DNA of 64,000 nucleotides from assembly GCA_963666995.1 (NCBI GenBank), contig OY762941.1, forward strand, positions 620,001-684,000. The letters run 5' to 3'. Below are positions 33,957 to 42,180 of this stretch, one piece after another; position 1 is the stretch's first letter, and each line of letters begins with the position of its first letter. Position numbers and translations under genes: made by a program. Origin of the DNA: Syntrophobacter sp963666995. Lineage in GTDB: Bacteria > Desulfobacterota > Syntrophobacteria > Syntrophobacterales > Syntrophobacteraceae. Below the pieces are notes generated by a model. It was given only the letters and a program-made list of their open reading frames with translations, had not been told where the DNA came from and did no database searches.

Positions 33957-34865
33957 TCAGTGTAACGGTACAAAGCCCAATTTTGATACCAGGGCCTGCC
34001 CGTCACCGATTACCCAGTCCAGGTAGGCCTTCAGCGGTCCGGACGGTACCCCGGCCGTGTACATGAAAAGCGGGCGTGAAATCGGGTACGAGCCATCGTT
34101 GACAGTCCGGACGGAGGGGTATACGTAGGGACCGCCGAGGTCCCTGGCAATCGTCAATACCTTTTGATCGGAAGTCACGTAGCCCAGTCCGTCGTATCCG
34201 ATGGCGTTCGGGTTCTGCCGAATCTCGACGCTGATTCCTTCGGATGACGGCATCAGAAGTGCGTCAGGCGAAAAAAGCAACTGACTGTCTTTCTTGCCCA
34301 GTCGGATCACATTTTCCAGAAAGTAGACATAAGTCCCGGAGTTTGATTCGCGAGACAGAAGGACGATGGGCCTGTCTTCGCCCCCCACTTCGCGCCAGTT
34401 GGCGATCTCCCCCGTGTAGATCCTGGAAATCTGCTGCAAAGTCAGCCCGTTTACGGGGTTTGAGGGGTTCACGACAACGGCGATGGCATCCAGGGCGACG
34501 ACATACTCCACCGGTTTGATGCCGTTGGCCTCGGCAGCGTCAACCTCTTCCGGTTTCATCGCGCGGGAAGCATTGGCAACTGCGACCGTACCATTGATCA
34601 TGGCGGCAAGCCCGGTACCGGTCCCTCCGCCGGTGACGGAAATCCGAACCGTCGGGTTCGAGGGCATATAGGCCTCGGCCCAGGCCAGAGCCAGGTTGAC
34701 CAGGGTGTCCGATCCTTTGTTTTCTATGATTTGCGCGTCGCGAAGTGCCTTGTCTGATGTGCGTTCCTGAGGCCCGCACCCGGCACAAAAAGAAATCAGG
34801 AAAAAAACCAGCACGCCGGCCGCAAGAGAAACCACTGCCTTCGAGGCCTTGCAGGGCAACTGCAC
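33957..34865 (-). CDS. pstS: Phosphate ABC transporter binding protein PstS
   Basis: A phosphate-binding protein of about 302 residues. Residues 1-30 form an export signal (CKASKAVVSLAAGVLVFFLI) ending CAGC, where Cys30 could be lipidated, although the -3 residue is not a standard lipobox residue. Ligand-binding marks include NKGSDTLVNLALAWAE, SVTGGGTGTGLAAMINGTV and LLSRESNSGTYVYF. The GTG at 34865 is chosen for its GGAGG and because the signal peptide begins there; an upstream GTG/ATG pair at 34925/34907 gives a poorer N-terminus. It heads pstS-C-A-B-B. No phoU, phoB or phoR is in the window. Confidence 0.92.
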   Translation of the reverse strand: MQLPCKASKAVVSLAAGVLVFFLISFCAGCGPQERTSDKALRDAQIIENKGSDTLVNLALAWAEAYMPSNPTVRISVTGGGTGTGLAAMINGTVAVANASRAMKPEEVDAAEANGIKPVEYVVALDAIAVVVNPSNPVNGLTLQQISRIYTGEIANWREVGGEDRPIVLLSRESNSGTYVYFLENVIRLGKKDSQLLFSPDALLMPSSEGISVEIRQNPNAIGYDGLGYVTSDQKVLTIARDLGGPYVYPSVRTVNDGSYPISRPLFMYTAGVPSGPLKAYLDWVIGDGQALVSKLGFVPLH

Positions 34866-35288
34866 GCCACCTCCATGCAGGGAATTTCCGAAAAGACCAA
34901 CCGACATCCGGAGCAGTTCGTCCACTGCTTAATACTCATTTCACCGACAGTCTGTTGCCGGAGGACCAACGCGATGTTCCAAAAGCACGTTCACCGTATG
35001 CCGCAAAAGGAGCACTCATGCGAGTTCAAACTTGCCGCGCCCAGAGCGAAATCCCATCGATCGGAAGGCAAACACATTTCAGAAACGATCCACCAGGCAT
35101 CGTGCCTGGTCCTCCGCAAAAGGCGAACCGATTATCTAAAATGAGCGGCAGTAATTCAATGGGATTTCCGACTAAAATGAAACCATTGCCCAGTTTTAAT
35201 TGACGCCTCAAAACCGGATGTGTATGCCCTTTAAAACATTAACCTTTTAGCCTTGGGCCTTCAGAACGGAGAACCTGTCGCTGCCGAT

Positions 35289-35316
35289 CGGCCACACGCG
35301 CCGGCGCGTGTGGCCG
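35289..35316. repeat. 28 bp perfect palindrome
   Basis: CGGCCACACGCG, CCGG and CGCGTGTGGCCG form a fully self-complementary sequence able to extrude a very stable hairpin. There is no T-run on either strand. It sits between the end of the DUF3124 gene and the start of pstS, both on the minus strand, and may terminate or stabilise the upstream transcript. Confidence 0.65.
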
Positions 35317-35487
35317 AAATCCGGGGAGCGCGGACGAACGGCCTGCTGCCCAAAGGAAAATCCGAGGCCGTATGAAATCGCGATTCGTCATTCCGGCGAA
35401 CACTCATGGCCTTTCGGCCACAACGAACAATGAAAAATTGTTTGCCTAAATCGAGACCGGGTATACGTTGGACGGCAATTCCTTTGC

Positions 35488-35686
35488 CTCGTTCCCACGC
35501 TCCTGCGTGGGAATGCAGACAAAACGATCCAAACGGGTCTGGTATTTTCATATAAAGGCCGGAATCCAGGCTCTTTGAAATTATTGCGTAATTCCAATAA
35601 AGACACTGGGCTCCGGCTTTCGCCGGGGTAACGTTTCCGGACAAACGGCTCATTTTTTGCCTGGATTCAGTTTGGGCAACAGCCCC
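35488..35686 (-). repeat. Dispersed repeat R1, ~200 bp, inverted copy
   Basis: Read on the minus strand it runs from GGGGCTGTTGCCCAAA through AAAAAATGAGCCGTTTG, a middle with CAATAATTTCAAAGAG and ATACCAGACCCGTTTGGATC, to a terminal hairpin TTCCCACGCAGGAGCGTGGG. The same order of blocks with scattered differences is found on the plus strand at 39931-40142. No open frame is conserved between copies, so it is a non-coding repeat, not a gene. Confidence 0.8.
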
Positions 35687-35845
35687 CGGAATCATTCCCC
35701 CGCTCTCCTGGGGTTTATCTTGTCTTACCGTGAAAATCCTCTGGCATTGGATGCTCAAAGGACAAACTTAACTTCTCCTTTATCGAAAGACGGTAAAGGC
35801 GATTGAGTTAAATGGAAAAATGGGTGTGTTGAACGCAAATTGGTA

Positions 35846-36337
35846 TCACTCCTCGTCGCTGATGGACCGTCCCCGGGAAGTGAAAGATATTCCCTGTTGA
35901 GTCGAAGTACTGATCATGACCGTTTCGATTACGGGTTCGGTAACCTTGGTGTCCGATTTCCACTTGATAATAAAGCTTGCCCCGGAGCCCCCGCTCTTGT
36001 CCGATTCCTTTACGATGAACGATGTCGACGCCATGGCGCCCAGCTTCTTCTCGCCTTCCAGGTAACTCCTCACCGGCTTTCCGTCCGTATCGTAGTATTC
36101 CACGGATACAATGGTGATGGAATGAGCCGGGTCGGTGTTCCGGATGCTGAGCGTCACGGTCAGGTAGAAGGGCTGCTCCCTGTCGCCGTGATAGATGTGT
36201 GAATAGGCGGGCACATACACGCTCTGCCCCTTGAAGAGCCTGACTTCGGACGCCGCCGGACTTGCATAAGCCAGAACGCACAGGCACGAAAGCACATGGA
36301 ACAGCAGAGCAAACGCTCGTTTGTTGATAAGCATCAT
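35846..36337 (-). CDS. DUF3124 domain exported protein
   Basis: A 163-residue protein with signal peptide MMLINKRAFALLFHVLSCLC ... ASPAASE, followed by the DUF3124 core: KGQSVYVPAYSHIYHGDRE, LTVTLSIRNTDPAHSI and VSVEYYDTDGKPVRSY. The family is periplasmic and of unknown function. AAGGAGG precedes the tandem ATGs at 36337 and 36334. It lies 107 bases downstream of the cation antiporter gene on the same strand, so the two may be cotranscribed. Confidence 0.85.
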   Translation of the reverse strand: MMLINKRAFALLFHVLSCLCVLAYASPAASEVRLFKGQSVYVPAYSHIYHGDREQPFYLTVTLSIRNTDPAHSITIVSVEYYDTDGKPVRSYLEGEKKLGAMASTSFIVKESDKSGGSGASFIIKWKSDTKVTEPVIETVMISTSTQQGISFTSRGRSISDEE

Positions 36338-36444
36338 TCTCCCGGTCCTCCTTCGATCGCCGGCCAGGCATGCATTCGGTCCATTCACCGTATTTCGCTC
36401 GCCCGCGCGAAGCGGCAAACGACAGCGCCGGCGCAGCTTTCAGA

Positions 36445-38415
36445 TCACCTTTCCGGCCTTGGGTGCACCAATTCCTCGAAAGCGGCAAATTGTTCCTGTT
36501 TCCCAATGACCGCTACCAGGTCCCCCGGTGCAAAACGGAAGTGAGGACTCGGATTGGTGTGGAGCTGCCCGTCTCGCATTACTCCAACGACCGACGCTCC
36601 GGTACGGGAGCGAATGCCGAGGTCTCCGATGGATCGGCCGCTCACCGCATTCCCTTCGTCCAGGACCAGCCACTTCATCTCCAGCAAGCTTCCGGCTCTT
36701 TGCAGCAGAGTGAGCGTTTCGTAAATGCCCTGATCCTCAAAAAGCGGAGCATACAGGTCCCGACGCATCGTATCCGTGTAGCGGAGTATTTCAGTTACCG
36801 GAATGTCCAGGTGAAGCAGCGCCTGCCGGGTAATCTCCAGGCCGGCTTCAAATTGTGGCATCACTACCTGAGTAACGCCCTTGTCATGCAGGCTTTGCAT
36901 CAATTCCACACTTTCGGCTCGCGCCACGATGTTCAAGGCCGGACTGAGCTGACGGGCCCGAAGCACAATGGATTGTGCGACAACGATGGCAGGAATGGTG
37001 ATCAAAAGCAAGCGGGCTTTCTCGAGTGCCGCGGTTTCCAGTACGGTCTGCTGGCTCGCGTCTCCGTAAATTATCGGAAAACCTGCGTCCTGGAGTTGTT
37101 GAACCCTTCGGTAATCCAGTTCGACGAGCACGAAAGGGAGCCCCAGGTGTTTGAGAACATTGGCCACATGGTGCCCGGTCCGTCCTCCCCCCGCAATGAC
37201 CACATGGCCGCTCAGTCCCGATTCGGGGAGGTTGATGGTTTGAAGGGGCTCGCGCTTGTACCGGCTTTTTAGAAGTGAATAGAGCGGCGCCGTAAGGCCC
37301 GAGAGAAGCGGAGTCAGCACCATGCTGACGACTGCCGCACTGAGCACCAGGGAATACAGGTCGGGGGAAATGGAATTGTCGGAGAGGCCGATCCGGGCCA
37401 GCACGAAAGAAAATTCTCCTATCTGGAAGAGCCCCAGCCCGACGGCAAGGGGAATGACGTTGCCGTAACCGAACAGGCGGGCCACTGATGCGAAGATAAC
37501 ACCTTTACCGACGAGAACGAGAGCGACCAGCAAAAGAATGGTATCCCAACGGGCGATCAGAAACGCGGGATCGAGCAGCATCCCCACCGAGGTGAAGAAC
37601 AGCAGGCCGAACAGGTCCCTCAGCGGGATGATATCGCTCAGGGCCTGGTGGCTGTAGTCGGACTCGCTCAAGACCATACCGGCCACAAATGCTCCAAACG
37701 CAAAGGAAAGTCCGGTGAGATAGGTCGCATAGCCGATCCCGAGGCCTATGGCGGTTATCGCCAGCAGGAACAGTTCCCGTGAGTTCCACCTTGCCGCGTA
37801 GGCCATCAGGCGGGGAAGAAGCCGTGTGCCCAGGAGAACCATCACAACGAGAAAGGCGATCGCCTTCAATGCCGCCAACCCGAGCAGTGACAGGCCCGTT
37901 TCGGCATCGTTCAGCATAGGCAGGATGATCATCAGCGGCACCACCGCCAGATCCTGGGCAATGAGCATGCCGATCATCACCCGGCTGGAGAGTGTGCCGA
38001 GCCACCCCTGATTCATAAGGGTTTTCAGGATGACCATGGTGCTGGAAAGGGAAATGAGTGCCCCCAGCCAGACGGAAGAGATCCAGTCCAGGCCGGTCCA
38101 GCGGCCTATCAGGTAACCGTAGGCGATGGTGAGGATCATCTGCAGGGGAGTCCCGGCCAAAGCGACGGCACGCACCGGCTTCAACTTTCTCAGTGAAAAT
38201 TCGAGCCCCAGGGCAAAGAGCAGAAGGGCTACGCCGATCTCCGCCAGCAGTTCAATGTTATGGACTTCGGATACGGTGACCCCACCCGTATGCGGCCCGA
38301 CGACCACCCCTGCAAGGATGTAGCCGAGTATCAGGGGCTGCCTGAGCTTATGGGCTATCACGCCCCCTATGAGGGCGGCTATAACGATTATGACGAGATC
38401 GGACGCTATGCCCAT
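36445..38415 (-). CDS. CPA2 family cation:proton antiporter with TrkA-N and TrkA-C domains
   Basis: A 656-residue protein of the KefB/KefC/YbaL kind. About 12 membrane segments occupy residues 1-390, including HKLRQPLILGYILAGVVVGP and ALLLFALGLEFSLRKL. A RCK/TrkA-N domain follows (HVVIAGGGRTGHHVANVL, GxGxxG-like nucleotide site, and GDASQQTVLETAAL), then a TrkA-C domain around residues 575-650 with RSRTGASVVGVMRDGQLHTN. It probably exchanges K+ or Na+ for H+, gated by NAD(H) or another ligand. AAAGGCAGGC precedes the ATG. Confidence 0.93.
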   Translation of the reverse strand: MGIASDLVIIVIAALIGGVIAHKLRQPLILGYILAGVVVGPHTGGVTVSEVHNIELLAEIGVALLLFALGLEFSLRKLKPVRAVALAGTPLQMILTIAYGYLIGRWTGLDWISSVWLGALISLSSTMVILKTLMNQGWLGTLSSRVMIGMLIAQDLAVVPLMIILPMLNDAETGLSLLGLAALKAIAFLVVMVLLGTRLLPRLMAYAARWNSRELFLLAITAIGLGIGYATYLTGLSFAFGAFVAGMVLSESDYSHQALSDIIPLRDLFGLLFFTSVGMLLDPAFLIARWDTILLLVALVLVGKGVIFASVARLFGYGNVIPLAVGLGLFQIGEFSFVLARIGLSDNSISPDLYSLVLSAAVVSMVLTPLLSGLTAPLYSLLKSRYKREPLQTINLPESGLSGHVVIAGGGRTGHHVANVLKHLGLPFVLVELDYRRVQQLQDAGFPIIYGDASQQTVLETAALEKARLLLITIPAIVVAQSIVLRARQLSPALNIVARAESVELMQSLHDKGVTQVVMPQFEAGLEITRQALLHLDIPVTEILRYTDTMRRDLYAPLFEDQGIYETLTLLQRAGSLLEMKWLVLDEGNAVSGRSIGDLGIRSRTGASVVGVMRDGQLHTNPSPHFRFAPGDLVAVIGKQEQFAAFEELVHPRPER

Positions 38416-38763
38416 GCCTGCCTTTTCTCCTCGATCGGATTCCGCAGCCTCAGCAATTGAAAAAGAATGAGCGGACGAGCCGTCCCGTTCCTGTCAAACT
38501 TTCCAATCTTCCGTATTTCTACGGTTCAATTCCCTGTCTCACCCTCCCGAAGAGGACAGGACGGGGCAACTGATGAAACCCTTCAAAATTGACTCTGGAA
38601 AGCGGATGGTCTGTTTGCAGGAAGAGTGTCCCCCCGCGAGCTGGCAGGGTCACTATAATATGGCCTGTGAGAAGAATCAAAAGAGAATTGCGTGCGGCAG
38701 GACGGAAATCAGGCGTTCCGCCGGTTGCGGCTCGATTGCCGCTCCGGCGGAACGCTCCCCCCG
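38416..38763. other. Intergenic region ending in a large hairpin
   Basis: No gene recognised. The region separates two minus-strand genes; it must contain the antiporter promoter and ends with the stable inverted repeat at 38713-38755 that follows the double-cubane reductase gene. Confidence 0.45.
38713..38755 (-). terminator. Long stem-loop after the double-cubane reductase gene
   Basis: GCGTTCCGCCGG (38713-38724) and CCGGCGGAACGC (38744-38755) are a perfect 12 bp inverted repeat, and the loop can form an inner GCGGC/GCCGC stem. It begins nine bases after the minus-strand stop codon. Without a T-run it is more likely a message-stabilising or bidirectional terminator structure than a classical terminator. 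Confidence 0.5.
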
Positions 38764-39903
38764 TCACATGATTTCAAGGAAAGCTTCGATCCGTGTTCTT
38801 AGCTGTTCCGTATCGGATTCGGAATAATCCGTCTCGATGTGAAGCACGGGCAGTCCGTACCGGTTCGCCGCGAATTCCTTCACGAGGTGGGACTCGACGT
38901 TGTAGGTGTGGCAGCACTGCCAGGTGAGATCCACAATGCCCTGGATCCTGAAGTCTTCGATGAGCCGTCCGAGGAGTTCCATTCGACCGGAGTTGGGCGT
39001 CATGCACGAACATGGAATTTTGAGGTACCTGTCGGCAAGCGCAAGGAAAGGATCGGGTTCATCCTCGTCCACCAGCATGTCAAAGCTTTTGAATCCCGTG
39101 CAATTTTCCTGGCACACGACCCGCGAGCCGCTCGTTTGAAGGAGTTTCAGCACTTTCTCGGAGCCCTTGCCGATCGGGCACCCGGTGAGGAGGATTCGCG
39201 GTCCGTTGCCGTCGCTCGCACTCTTTCTCCCCTTGATGTCCCGGAGTTCCTGAACGAGCCGTTCCACTGCATCGGTATAGCTCTGCAGGTGAACCGCAAA
39301 ACTTTTGGTTTCCTGCACCAGCATCATGTCCAGTGCCGAGATCGGTACCGGATCGTCCGCACTGAGATAGGCCAACGTCTTAAGTGCCCGCCTCATATCG
39401 TTGTGCAGCCTGATCTGACGCCGCAATTCCTCTGTTTCGATCCTGGAGCCGGTTTCCTGCTCCAGGAAGCGTGCAAGCCCCCGGACTTCCTCCGCCCAGT
39501 ATTTTCGGTCATTCTCACCGCAGGAACGCGGCAGATTCATGAGGTATACGGGTTTGATCCTGGTCAGCAGTTCGTACATCTTCACTTTCCCGTCGCACGT
39601 GGTTTCACCGATCAGCGAATCGGAAAAGGCGAAGTAAGGACAGGTATTCGTTGCGGCATACCCGTAGCTCGACTTGATCAGCGGGCACAGGTTTGCGGGC
39701 AGGACCTTTTCGGCGTCGGGGATGGGCTTCTCCTTCTTGCCGCACAGCCCGACGGGGATGGCCCCGGCGGCATAGACGAGTTCGGTGGGTGCGAAGGTGC
39801 AGTAGATGCCGATCACTCGCTTCCCCAGATCCTTCTGCGCTTCAAAGTCCAGCAGGCAGCGCTCGCTCCATTGATCGAATGCGGATAAGCTCTCCGGTCT
39901 CAT
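38764..39903 (-). CDS. Double-cubane-cluster reductase (2-hydroxyacyl-CoA dehydratase D-component family, YjiM-like)
   Basis: A 379-residue protein of the HgdB/FldC/BcrC superfamily. Conserved features: VIGIYCTFAPTELVYAAGAI, NLCPLIKSSYGYA, SDSLIGETTCDGK, GCPIG near residue 245, and WQCCHTYNVESHLV. The cysteine set is that of stand-alone double-cubane proteins, which carry an 8Fe-9S-type cluster and reduce small substrates at very low potential with electrons from an ATP-dependent activator. No activase gene is adjacent, so the partner must be elsewhere. GGAGG precedes the ATG. The natural substrate is unknown. Confidence 0.88.
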   Translation of the reverse strand: MRPESLSAFDQWSERCLLDFEAQKDLGKRVIGIYCTFAPTELVYAAGAIPVGLCGKKEKPIPDAEKVLPANLCPLIKSSYGYAATNTCPYFAFSDSLIGETTCDGKVKMYELLTRIKPVYLMNLPRSCGENDRKYWAEEVRGLARFLEQETGSRIETEELRRQIRLHNDMRRALKTLAYLSADDPVPISALDMMLVQETKSFAVHLQSYTDAVERLVQELRDIKGRKSASDGNGPRILLTGCPIGKGSEKVLKLLQTSGSRVVCQENCTGFKSFDMLVDEDEPDPFLALADRYLKIPCSCMTPNSGRMELLGRLIEDFRIQGIVDLTWQCCHTYNVESHLVKEFAANRYGLPVLHIETDYSESDTEQLRTRIEAFLEIM

Positions 39904-39930
39904 CGTCCTTTTCCTCCATTTTGGGGCAGT

Positions 39931-40142
39931 TGGACCCGGGGCTGTCGTTCAAACACAATCCAAGTGAAAAATGAGCCGTTTGCCCGGGAACGGCACCCCG
40001 GCGGTATTGCCGGGGTCCAGTGTCGTCAATTGGAATTACCCAATAATTTCAAAGAGTCTGGATTCCTGCCTTCATCTGAAGATACCAGACCCGCTTGGAT
40101 CGTTCTTGTCTGCATTCCCAGGCAGGAGCGTGGGAACGAGGC
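39931..40142 (+). repeat. Dispersed repeat R1, plus-strand copy
   Basis: Begins TGGACCCGGGGCTGTCGTTC, contains GTGAAAAATGAGCCGTTTG, TTTCAAAGAGTCTGGATTCC and ATACCAGACCCGCTTGGATC, and ends GGCAGGAGCGTGGGAACGAG. These blocks appear in the same order on the minus strand at 35488-35686. The terminal hairpin has lost symmetry here (TTCCCAGGC), suggesting this copy is decaying. Confidence 0.8.
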
Positions 40143-40148
40143 TAAATC

Positions 40149-40200
40149 CCGGTTTCCCTCCTCCGGCGGGAGATGCCGGGGAAGGGGGAAGAAATCGCTC
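40149..40200 (-). repeat. C/G-rich dispersed repeat, inverted copy
   Basis: Minus-strand reading GAGCGATTTCTTCCCCCTTC ... CTCCCGCCGGAGGAGGGAAA closely matches 29550-29601. It directly follows the end of R1, so the two repeat types are found side by side. Confidence 0.6.
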
Positions 40201-40315
40201 GAATCATGTTACAAATTCATAGAATTTCCGCCCCTGAAAATCAAATAGCAAATATTGATGAAATCGATGGTCAAAATAGGAATATGAACATGAAGAAAAA
40301 CTTGACGGACCCTCA

Positions 40316-40897
40316 ATGAAAAACTTGACATACCCCGGAGCGGACATCCGGAAAGATATCCCCCTGTACCGGGTCTGGAAGGAAGGAAAGCTTCACGAGG
40401 AGACAACGGACATCGAAAACTTCTTCGATGAGGACATGGTCACCTTCCTCCTTGGGTGCAGTTTCGGCTTTGAAAAAGCCCTCATGGCCGCAGGCATTCC
40501 GGTGAGGAACATCGAGGAGGGGAAGAATATCTCCATGTACCTCACCAACCGGGCGTGCGTGCCCGCAGGGCGCTTCTCCGCGCCTCTCGTCGTGACGATG
40601 CGTCCGATTCCCGATGAACTCGTCACGCGGACCGTCCGGATCACTGCCCGGTATCCAATGTCCCATGGAGCACCCATCCATATAGGCGACGAAAAGACGC
40701 TGGGGATAAAGGACCCCGATCGGCCCGACTTTGGAGATGCCGTGACGATCAACCGGGGGGAGACGCCGGTGTTCTGGGCGTGCGGAGTCACCTCTTCCGT
40801 GGCGGTCCTGTCCCCAAAGCCCGAAATCTGTATCACGCACGCGCCGGATCACATGTTCGTCACGGACCTCCTGAACGAGACCCTGGCCGTCAGTTGA
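40316..40897 (+). pseudogene. 5'-truncated DUF1445 putative hydro-lyase (D-glutamate cyclase-like)
   Basis: The 193-residue frame carries the DUF1445 core: GADIRKDIPLYRVWKEGKL, FLLGCSFGFEKALMAAGIPV, NRACVPAGRFSAPLVVTMRP, PMSHGAPIHIGD and CGVTSSVAVL, ending normally near THAPDHMFVTDLLNE. Family members are about 260 residues long; the first 60-70 residues, which include a conserved N-terminal region, are absent and nothing in the preceding DNA encodes them. That missing part is replaced by repeats R1 and the C/G-rich element. The family is found with 5-oxoprolinase genes, which fits the adjacent pxpA fragment. A shortened protein could still be made from the ATG at 40316. Confidence 0.75.
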
Positions 40898-40960
40898 ATC
40901 CTTCGGCGCCGGCGGTTTTGCGGGTGAATCGTTCGGCGCATCTCTCATTCACACCGGTAC

Positions 40961-41215
40961 GGGGCTGTTGCCCAAAGGAAAAGCCGAGGTCATCGGTGAT
41001 ACACGACCCGGAAGCCGTTCGGGAAAGAGTCCTTGAACTCATCAAAACGGGGAAGACGACGAGCGTCGACGGACAGGAAATCGCACTCGAAACCGACACC
41101 CTGTGCGTGCACGGGGACAACCCGGCTGCATGCCGGCTCGTGAAAACGATCCGCGAGTCTCTTGAAGGCTCGGGAATCAGCGTGATTCCCATGGGGCAGG
41201 AGCAGAAAATACGCT
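40961..41215 (+). pseudogene. pxpA: 3' fragment of a LamB/YcsF (5-oxoprolinase subunit A) gene
   Basis: From about 40980 the plus-strand frame reads PKEKPRSSVIHDPEAVRERV, then TGKTTSVDGQEIALETDTLC and VHGDNPAACRLVKTIRE, the unmistakable last ~75 residues of PxpA. The first ~180 residues are missing. No stop codon follows where the protein should end; the frame simply runs into antisense DNA of the nitroreductase gene, so the 3' end is damaged too. The fragment begins at GGGGCTGTTGCCCAAA (40961-40976), identical to one end of repeat R1. Confidence 0.75.
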
Positions 41216-41325
41216 GCCTCGGGCCACGCAATTCGCGTCCGCCCCAAGATGCAGCCATGGCCCGTCCCTCCGCTAAACCTGCGGCCGCGGGCGGATCGAC
41301 CCTTGCCGGGCGTGGCTGCGCCGGT

Positions 41326-42180
41326 CTATTCGCACGGGCCGTCCTCCTGCTCGCCATCGCCAAGCCAGGTCACGTCGAGCGGGTTCCGTTCGGGCAGGCG
41401 ATAATACGCATACTTTGGGAATCCGACCATGAGCACGCCCGTGACCGTCGATCCCCTGGGAATGGCCAGGTATTCCACCAGAGGCGCATAGTCCCGCGCA
41501 CATGCCTGAGTGTAACCCGCCCAGCAGGCGCCGAGCCCGAGGGCGGACGCGTAGAGTTCCACATACTCGAGGGCCAGGCAGGTCGAAACCGGAGCCATCC
41601 GGGACTCGGCCGCGGCTTTTGCAACGATGACGGCAGGAGCGCGCCTGAGGATCCGGTCCTCGCCCCTCTCGTACCCTTTGACAATCGCCGCCATATGCAG
41701 GGCCTTCGCCATTGGATCGTTTCGTTGGACCAAATCACTCATCCAGTCCGCAACGTGCCGGCTGACGCCGTCAACCTGTTTTCTGCCCTCGACAACCACG
41801 TAGGAGATCCCCTGGCTGTTATGCCCCGAGGGGGCGTAGCGGGCAATATCGAGAAGTTTCAACAAAGAGCCTCGCGGCACCCGGTCCGCTTTGTAGCAGC
41901 GAATCGAGCGTCGCCTTCTCAAAAAAGTGATCGCCATCCGATCGTCCAAAACATCGGACTTCTGAAGAGGCATCTGCCCGGCGACCGGGTTTCTGCAATT
42001 GTCCAGCGCCCCATGAGGGCAGGCGGCCACACAATGCCCGCAGCCGATGCAAAGATGCCCGAATCCCGGACGGACCACCGGGCCCTTTTCCCCGTCCAGG
42101 AGAAGGATGCTGACCGGGCATACGTCAACGCAGGCCCCGTCTTTCTCACACTCATCCAAATCCACATGTATCAAACCCAT
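41326..42180 (-). CDS. Nitroreductase with N-terminal 2x[4Fe-4S] ferredoxin domain
   Basis: A 284-residue fusion. Residues 1-60 hold two ferredoxin motifs, CEKDGACVDVCPVSIL and CIGCGHCVAACP. The nitroreductase domain follows with RRRRSIRCYKADRVPR (FMN-phosphate binding), RYAPSGHNSQGISYVVVEG, and ALGLGACWAGY (isoalloxazine contact). Such fusions pass electrons from ferredoxin-type donors to FMN and are common in strict anaerobes. GGGAGAGATGGGTC precedes the ATG at 42180; the open frame to 42222 upstream is less likely. Substrate unknown. Confidence 0.92.
   Translation of the reverse strand: MGLIHVDLDECEKDGACVDVCPVSILLLDGEKGPVVRPGFGHLCIGCGHCVAACPHGALDNCRNPVAGQMPLQKSDVLDDRMAITFLRRRRSIRCYKADRVPRGSLLKLLDIARYAPSGHNSQGISYVVVEGRKQVDGVSRHVADWMSDLVQRNDPMAKALHMAAIVKGYERGEDRILRRAPAVIVAKAAAESRMAPVSTCLALEYVELYASALGLGACWAGYTQACARDYAPLVEYLAIPRGSTVTGVLMVGFPKYAYYRLPERNPLDVTWLGDGEQEDGPCE

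Larger units (their letters stand above)
34866..35845. other. Repeat-rich intergenic region
   Basis: Nearly one kilobase without a supported gene. It contains a 28 bp perfect palindrome (35289-35316), a short string related to a pxpA fragment/R1 end at about 35340-35370, a full inverted copy of repeat R1 (35488-35686), and an AT-rich hairpin near 35776. The pst promoter should lie in 34866-35050; no convincing Pho box was seen. Confidence 0.55.
39904..40315. other. Repeat-filled intergenic region
   Basis: Occupied by a plus-strand copy of repeat R1 (39931-40142), an inverted copy of the C/G-rich repeat (40149-40200), and about 110 AT-rich bases leading to the truncated DUF1445 gene, including the direct repeat GAAAAACTTGAC (near 40294 and 40318). 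Confidence 0.6.

Noticed and set aside
34866..35050. Pho box before pstS
   Set aside because: ACTGTCGGTGAAATGAG on the minus strand has one CTGTC-like unit, but no second unit at 11-base spacing, so it is not called.
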